Of a stretch of 64,000 bases of DNA, positions 57,501 through 64,000 are shown piece after piece (the stretch's first letter is position 1; the number at the start of each line of letters is the position of its first letter). Under the pieces are notes generated by a model. That model saw only the letters and a list, made by a program, of their open reading frames with translations. It did not search any database and was not told the DNA's origin. Location: NCBI GenBank assembly GCA_964036295.1, contig OZ038470.1, forward strand, positions 6,979,578-7,043,577, given 5' to 3'. This DNA comes from Plumapathes pennacea (Eukaryota; Cnidaria; Anthozoa; Antipatharia; Myriopathidae). The position numbers and the translations under genes were made by a program.

Positions 57501-57533
57501 TTGCGTGAAGACAAATCCAAAAAAGACGATAAC
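57500..57533 (-). CDS. Short hydrophobic exon, probable end of the signal peptide
   Basis: The minus strand reads VIVFFGFVFTQ before a good donor (CAAG|GTGAGA) at 57500/57499. Its phase-1 end joins the CUB exon exactly (CAA G|GA GAT, giving Q-G-D). The hydrophobic run looks like a signal-peptide core. No in-frame ATG lies upstream, because an A/T-rich repeat tail abuts it at 57551. The exon probably starts at an acceptor near 57534 (TTTCAACAG|GTT), phase 0, with the ATG in an unseen upstream exon. The right boundary is tentative. Confidence 0.5.
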
Positions 57534-57550
57534 CTGTTGAAACCGGTTAA

Positions 57551-57566
57551 AAAAATAAAATAAAAT

Positions 57567-57598
<32 letters not shown>

Positions 57599-57720
57599 GT
57601 TAAAGCTAACACACTCATCATATATCACGCGCCAAGAGTGCCGTTTTACAAGCATCGCATTGAAATGTGAGGATGCGATCCTCCAGGAGACCTCATGCTG
57701 AGTGTGCAAACTAATTTGAA
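57551..57720. repeat. Dispersed repeat end with an A/T-rich tail
   Basis: AAATAAATAAATAAAAAAGT then TAAAGCTAACACACTCATCA up to GATCCTCCAGGAGACC. The same segment occurs at about 59877-60002 and 61347-61472. Its tail lies directly upstream of the putative signal-peptide exon. Confidence 0.8.
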
Positions 57721-58392
57721 TCTTTAATTGCTTTCAGTCTTAAAAGATGCCCTCTAAAGAGACTGCTAAATTAACGTTACTTATTAGACATTAATTGCAC
57801 AATTTGTGCTGAGGTAGTGCCAGATCTCTTTTTAATAAGTGGCCTCGACTTTCTCGAGTACACCTGTCAATTACGGTAACAGTGAGATCGGGACGCGCGG
57901 CGCAATAGTGCCCGCATTTGGGCCGACATACGATGTTGCTGAAGTTGAAAAGTAACTTCTACTACAATCTGCAACATTGTGTTCTTTTTTTGCTTGCTTT
58001 TTTATGCAATGTTTGAACGCAATGTTGTGCCAAGTGGCCATGACCTTAAAAGTATCCAATCTAAGCGCCAAATGTTCGTGCTGCCACTGAAAATTTGTGA
58101 CTGACATTTTCCATCTGAATGTCTTGTTCGTTTTAATCGAGAAAAAAAAAAAAAACGAAAAAAGCTGCCCGGTTAAAAACGAATGCAGTTGAAACAAACT
58201 TTTAACTTGAAACAGTAATACCTGAAAGTCTGAAGATGTGCGACGCACAGTATCTAGACGCCAAATTTGAGTTCTTTACCAAGTAACTATTTTCTTAAAG
58301 TGCTTCCCCCCAAAAACCAATATCTAGAGGTTTTGATGCAGAATTATAATTAAGCCCTGCGTTAAAAATATTTTCTTAAGGTGAAGTAAATA

Positions 58393-58674
58393 CGGCCAAC
58401 ATTTTCTTGCAACTCGTCGTGCAACAAAGTTGCGGCCTCTTGTTGCACGTATTACTACCTACGCACGCAACTTGTTCTGCAACAAAATTTCGTGTTGCGA
58501 GTTGCGGCAACATGTTGCAAAAAGTAGAAGCCGAGTCTACTTTTTGCAACATGTTGCCGCAACTCGCAACTCGTAATTTTGTTGTAGAACAAGTTGCGTG
58601 CGTAGGTAGTAATACGTGCAACACAGGCCGCAACTTTGTTGCACTGCAAGTTGCAAGAAAATGTTGGCCGTATT
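58393..58674. repeat. Large palindrome, ~135-bp arms
   Basis: The left arm (GGCCAACATTTTCTTGCAAC through GCAAAAAGTAGA) is mirrored by the right arm (TCTACTTTTTGCAACATG through CAAGAAAATGTTGGCC). The centre is near 58532. It has TTGCAAC motifs throughout. Confidence 0.9.
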
Positions 58675-61600
58675 GATTATATGAACCAAATTTTGGCACA
58701 GTGTACTGTATACGTCGCGGAGGTTAGGAAAGCGCACTCACTTTTAACTGCCCTGTTGCCATGCTTGTATGCCTCTTGTACCAAAAAACGTTTCAACGCA
58801 TTTTTTGAGAGTTATAAGCAGCCACGGCTGACATGCAATTCCTTCGGCAAAATCAGTCGCCAAATACCTTGCTGTAGTTGTCAAATGAAACTTTTAAGCT
58901 TGAGTGATGGTGGCGAGATAGAATTGCAAAGTCGATTTAATATTTAATGACGCGCTCAAGCTGGCGTAGGCCCTTTATTTTACTTAGACTCTAAGTATAC
59001 ATTTGCATAGTGGTCACTACTCAATTATAACATACCTCAACCTGTTTTAGCCAATCATTTTTTAACAGAAAAATTTCATCTTTTGATGCTACAAACGAAT
59101 TTTAAACTAGTCGAATACACATCTTTCCGCACGCCGACTGGTCAACAATTTAGCTCTCCCAAGTACTACCTTTCCAGTGTACTTCAGTTTACCAGTGCCG
59201 TTGACCTGGGGCCGATTCCATAAAACATTAATTATTTCATACGTTATATTGCACTTTAATCCAATATCACGGCCGAACAACTGTTGCAACTATCCATATA
59301 AGATGATATTCTCTGTAACATTTTGTTGAATTTTGTCAGATTAGAGTCCGCTTAGTGGCGTTTGACTAATGGACCAACTTGTAAAATACACTTGTAAATG
59401 TTTATTGATTTGGTCCCTGGTCTGTTTTTTTTTCTCCCAGTAAGTGAAAAAGAGCGAACAAGAAAAGAAAAGGGAATTTCAGCTGAACTACTTGCTTACT
59501 TCTTATTGAGTCACTTTGAGTGAGGCCCTGTGGGCCATAAACCTACACTGACTCCTTTCGCGGCAAGTCTGATTAATAGTTAATGATACCGGAGTTTTGC
59601 TGAGCAAATAGAATCTAAAGCAGCTTTAAAATTCGGTGCAAACGATAATCGCCTAAATTTAAGAGCGATTTGTGATTAGAAGAATATAGTGTACAAACAA
59701 GGGGCGACAAATCACAAAACACGTTTGTACTTAGAACACGAGAGACAAGTTTATGTAAAAAGCAGGCAATGGACCGATAAATAGAATCCATGAACTGACT
59801 GTTTTCGGTGTAAAACTAAACACGGGGGTGTTTCAAAAATAATTCACATTTGCATACTAACCAAAAACAAAAAAAAAAAAAAACAAATAAATAAATAAAT
59901 AAATAAAAAAGTTAAAGCTAACACACTCATCATATATCACGCGCCAAGAGTGCCGTTTTACAAGCATCGCATTGAGATGTGAGGATGCGATCCTCCAGGA
60001 GACCGAGTCTACTTTTTGCAACATGTTGCCGCAACTCGCAACTCGTAATTTTGTTGTAGAACAAGTTGCGTGCGTAGGTAGTAATACGTGCAACACAGGC
60101 CGCAACTTTGTTGCACTGCAAGTTGCAAGAAAATGTTGGCCGTATTGATTATATGAACCAAATTTTGGCAGTGTACTGTATACGTCGCGGAGGTTAGGAA
60201 AGCGCACTCACTTTTAACTGCCCTGTTGCCATGCTTGTATGCCTCTTGTACCAAAAAACGTTTCAACGCATTTTTTGAGAGTTATAAGCAGCCACGGCTG
60301 ACATGCAATTCCTTCGGCAAAATCAGTCGCCAAATACCTTGCTGTAGTTGTCAAATGAAACTTTTAAGCTTGAGTGATGGTGGCGAGATAGAATTGCAAA
60401 GTCGATTTAATATTTAATGACGCGCTCAAGCTGGCGTAGGCCCTTTATTTTACTTAGACTCTAAGTATACATTTGCATAGTGGTCACTACTCAATTATAA
60501 CATACCTCAACCTGTTTTAGCCAATCATTTTTTAACAGAAAAATTTCATCTTTTGATGCTACAAACGAATTTTAAACTAGTCGAATACACATCTTTCCGC
60601 ACGCCGACTGGTCAACAATTTAGCTCTCCCAAGTACTACCTTTCCAGTGTACTTCAGTTTACCAGTGCCGTTGACCTGGGGCCGATTCCATAAAACATTA
60701 ATTATTTCATACGTTATATTGCACTTTAATCCAATATCACGGCCGAACAACTGTTGCAACTATCCATATAAGATGATATTCTCTGTAACATTTTGTTGAA
60801 TTTTGTCAGATTAGAGTCCGCTTAGTGGCGTTTGACTAATGGACCAACTTGTAAAATACACTTGTAAATGTTTATTGATTTGGTCCCTGGTCTGTTTTTT
60901 TTTCTCCCAGTAAGTGAAAAAGAGCGAACAAGAAAAGAAAAGGGAATTTCAGCTGAACTACTTGCTTACTTCTTATTGAGTCACTTTGAGTGAGGCCCTG
61001 TGGGCCATAAACCTACACTGACTCCTTTCGCGGCAAGTCTGATTAATAGTTAATGATACCGGAGTTTTGCTGAGCAAATAGAATCTAAAGCAGCTTTAAA
61101 ATTCGGTGCAAACGATAATCGCCTAAATTTAAGAGCGATTTGTGATTAGAAGAATATAGTGTACAAACAAGGGGCGACAAATCACAAAACACGTTTGTAC
61201 TTAGAACACGAGAGACAAGTTTATGTAAAAAGCAGGCAATGGACCGATAAATAGAATCCATGAATTGACTGTTTTCGGTGTAAAACTAAACACGGGGATG
61301 TTTCAAAAATAATTCACATTTGCATACTAACCAAAAACAAAAAAAAAAAAAAACAAATAAATAAATAAATAAATAAAAAAGTTAAAGCTAACACACTCAT
61401 CATATATCACGCGCCAAGAGTGCCGTTTTACAAGCATCGCATTGAGATGTGAGGATGCGATCCTCCAGGAGACCGAGTCTACTTTTTGCAACATGTTGCC
61501 GCAACTCGCAACTCGTAATTTTGTTGTAGAACAAGTTGCGTGCGTAGGTAGTAATACGTGCAACACAGGCCGCAACTTTGTTGCACTGCAAGTTGCAAGA

Positions 61601-62803
61601 AAATGTTGGCCGTATTGATTATATGAACCAAATTTTGGCAGTGTACTGTATACGTCGCGGAGGTTAGGAAAGCGCACTCACTTTTAACTGCCCTGTTGCC
61701 ATGCTTGTATGCCTCTTGTACCAAAAAACGTTTCAACGCATTTTTTGAGAGTTATAAGCAGCCACGGCTGACATGCAATTCCTTCGGCAAAATCAGTCGC
61801 CAAATACCTTGCTGTAGTTGTCAAATGAAACTTTTAAGCTTGAGTGATGGTGGCGAGATAGAATTGCAAAGTCGATTTAATATTTAATGACGCGCTCAAG
61901 CTGGCGTAGGCCCTTTATTTTACTTAGACTCTAAGTATACATTTGCATAGTGGTCACTACTCAATTATAACATACCTCAACCTGTTTTAGCCAATCATTT
62001 TTTAACAGCAAATTTCATCTTTTGATGCTACAAACGAATTTTAAACTAGTCGAATACACATCTTTCCGCACGCCGACTGGTCAACAATTTAGCTCTCCCA
62101 AGTACTACCTTTCCAGTGTACTTCAGTTTACCAGTGCCGTTGACCTGGGGCCGATTCCATAAAACATTAATTATTTCATACGTTATATTGCACTTTAATC
62201 CAATATCATGGCCGAACAACTGTTGCAACTATCCATATAAGATGATATTCTCTGTAACATTTTGTTGAATTTTGTCAGATTAGAGTCCGCTTAGTGGCGT
62301 TTGACTAATGGACCAACTTGTAAAATACACTTGTAAATGTTTATTGATTTGGTCCCTGGTCTGTTTTTTTTTCCTCCCAGTAAGTGAAAAAGAGCGAACA
62401 AGAAAAGAAAAGGGAATTTCAGCTGAACTACTTGCTTACTTCTTATTGAGTCACTTTGAGTGAGGCCCTGTGGGCCATAAACCTACACTGACTCCTTTCG
62501 CGGCAAGTCTGATTAATAGTTAATGATACCGGAGTTCTGCTGAGCAAATAGAATCTAAAGCAGCTTTAAAATTCGGTGCAAACGATAATCGCCTAAATTT
62601 AAGAGCGATTTGTGATTAGAAGAATATAGTGTACAAACAAGGGGCGACAAATCACAAAACACGTTTGTACTTAGAACACGAGAGACAAGTTTATGTAAAA
62701 AGCAGGCAATGGACCGATAAATAGAATCCATGAACTGACTGTTTTCGGTGTAAAACTAAACACGGGGGTGTTTCAAAAATAATTCACATTTGCATACTAG
62801 CTA
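58533..62803. repeat. 1.47-kb tandem repeat, three copies
   Basis: Copies start at the same GAGTCTACTTTTTGC motif: 58533, 60005 and 61475 (1472 and 1470 bp apart). The third is cut short at about 62803. Copies differ by only a few bases (for example at 59830 against 61300). No gene is recognised; a 60-residue ORF repeats with the unit. Confidence 0.96.
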
Positions 62804-62834
62804 AAACGACTAATCGAACAATCGTTTCGCCTAA

Positions 62835-63389
62835 GGCCCTGTTTATATGAGAAGAAGTTGGCCCGGGGACCCGAATCACCCTCTTCCCCGAGTCACCCTG
62901 GGCGCGCCAACTATTCATACATTTCTTTATAAATCGAAGCGAGCGTTTACATGACAAATCACAACTTGTCTCGGAAAACAGGGTGGCCCTGGGGGCAGGG
63001 ACACTCGGTTGATAAGATAGGGTGACTCTGGGTGGCGGGACAACTTTTCTCCATGTAAACACTTTGGCTCGGGGGGAGGGACAACTCGGGTTTACGGAAG
63101 CCTGTTAAAAACAAAATGTCGGCATAATCGAAAACACGATTATGAAAAACACAAGAAAAAAACACAAGAGTACAGAAATCAACGATAGAGACAATCTTCC
63201 TTCGGTCCGTCATCCGTGAGCTTTATAAACTGAGTTTTAAACATTCTTCCCAGTCTCCAAACCTAGAGGGCCAGCTTTGACCAGGTTTTCCCGGGACAAC
63301 ATTTTTCTATATAAACGCTCGGTAAAGTCGCCTCGGGTGGGCGGGTTGCCCCGGGTCACCGGAACAACTTTTCTCCTATAAACAGGGCC
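62835..63389. mobile_element. Harbinger-like MITE
   Basis: 555 bp with ends GGCCCTGTTTATATGAGAAG and TTCTCCTATAAACAGGGCC, inverted, flanked by TAA on both sides (62832-62834 and 63390-63392). A 3-bp TAA target duplication is typical of PIF/Harbinger elements. No transposase. Confidence 0.8.
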
Positions 63390-63835
63390 TAAGGCCTTGG
63401 TGGCACTTGGGACTTTGACGACCATAATGTTGACACTGACAACTTTGAAAAGAAAAACGGTGATTTAGGGTAGTTTCAAACAAACCATCGAAAAACTGTC
63501 GTTTTAGTTATTATTATCTATAAACAGCCTGGTGCGACGGACCCTTATTAGGGCTCATCTCCGCAGGGGATTGGTGCGGAATCCTAGGACTATTCTTAGG
63601 TAAGCCATGTCACGCCAGTGAGTACGTTAGCCAATAGCACTTGTTTGTTTCGCCTCATGACAGGTGGCCATGCAGGTGTTCCGTGACTACTGAGAGAGCA
63701 CAGCCGGTCCACACCCAGCAAACTTGTCTCTTCTTCCCGATGTTTTTGCTCAAACCCACGACGACAATCGCTTGGTGGACGCTAAAACTTGTCGTGCGTT
63801 TTCTGTTTGTTGTCTTGAAAGTTTGTTTCGTTGTC

Positions 63836-63908
63836 ATGTCCTGGTTCGTTCAGAAACTATCAGCATGTCTGTTTCGGCGTCACTCCACATCCACCTACCA
63901 GATGGACG
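63836..63908 (+). CDS. Possible first coding exon of a plus-strand neighbour
   Basis: ATG at 63836 opens MSWFVQKLSACLFRR through STYQMDG and meets a strong donor GACG|GTACGT at 63909. No domain is recognised and the rest of the gene would lie beyond the window. Support is limited to the ATG, the open frame and the donor. Confidence 0.3.
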
Positions 63909-64000
63909 GTACGTGTTTTGCATGTTGCTTTGTTTCATTTTTTTGTTGGTTAATTTATCGCCATTTGTTAAACTCCCTTTTCTAGTTGGACTGCTCGAAA

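Noticed and set aside
57871..58248. Minus-strand ORF as the first exon of the giant gene
   Set aside because: The apparent start is GTG, there is no signal peptide, and no donor in it gives a phase-0 join to 57533.

Overview
The window looks like nuclear DNA of an anthozoan cnidarian, most likely a stony coral (inference). Protein-coding sequence is cut into many short GT-AG exons, and the ectodomain modules (F5/8C, pentraxin, D8C, TLDc, fucolectin-type) are a mixture typical of cnidarian gene models. Introns and flanks are packed with small inverted-repeat transposons. No bacterial features (operons, Shine-Dalgarno sites, CRISPR) were seen.

One gene dominates. On the minus strand, from about 57500 down to a stop codon at 12985-12987, I placed 49 exons joined by splice sites whose phases all agree. 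From the CUB exon onward they give about 13.4 kb of open coding sequence, roughly 4,470 codons. The order is: short hydrophobic exon, CUB, F5/8C, fibrinogen-related, pentraxin, half of a LamG-like domain, TLDc, F5/8C, F5/8C, C-type lectin, other half of a LamG-like domain, WSC-like, fucolectin-type, pentraxin, D8C, pentraxin, partial MAM, TLDc, EGF-like, Cys-rich segment, LamG-like, SEA-like, nine fibronectin type III domains. It then ends in an ionotropic-glutamate-receptor-type channel: S1, TM1, pore helix, filter, TM3, S2, TM4 and a basic tail. The filter, assembled across a splice junction, reads TTVGYGD, a canonical K+ channel signature. The predicted product is a very large surface protein in which lectin and adhesion modules replace the usual amino-terminal domain of an iGluR. 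The initiator ATG was not found.

Layout. 1-5260: intergenic repeats, a diverged duplication, a pogo-like MITE and a dead LINE. 5265-11240: array of nine ~687-bp units, each holding a long inverted repeat. 11240-12984: intergenic, no gene seen. 12985-17325: channel exons. 17716-23187: FN3 exons. 23679-41503: SEA back to the third F5/8C, with many MITEs and a 1.2-kb triplet-repeat array at 39631-40829. 41706-47598: a structurally complete BEL/Pao LTR retrotransposon, antisense within an intron, with matching LTRs, a 5-bp target duplication, a tRNA-Tyr-type primer site and one 1804-residue ORF. 48107-57500: the amino-terminal half of the gene. 58393-62803: a palindrome followed by a 1.47-kb tandem repeat, three copies. 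62835-63389: Harbinger-like MITE. 63836-63908: a possible first exon of a plus-strand neighbour.
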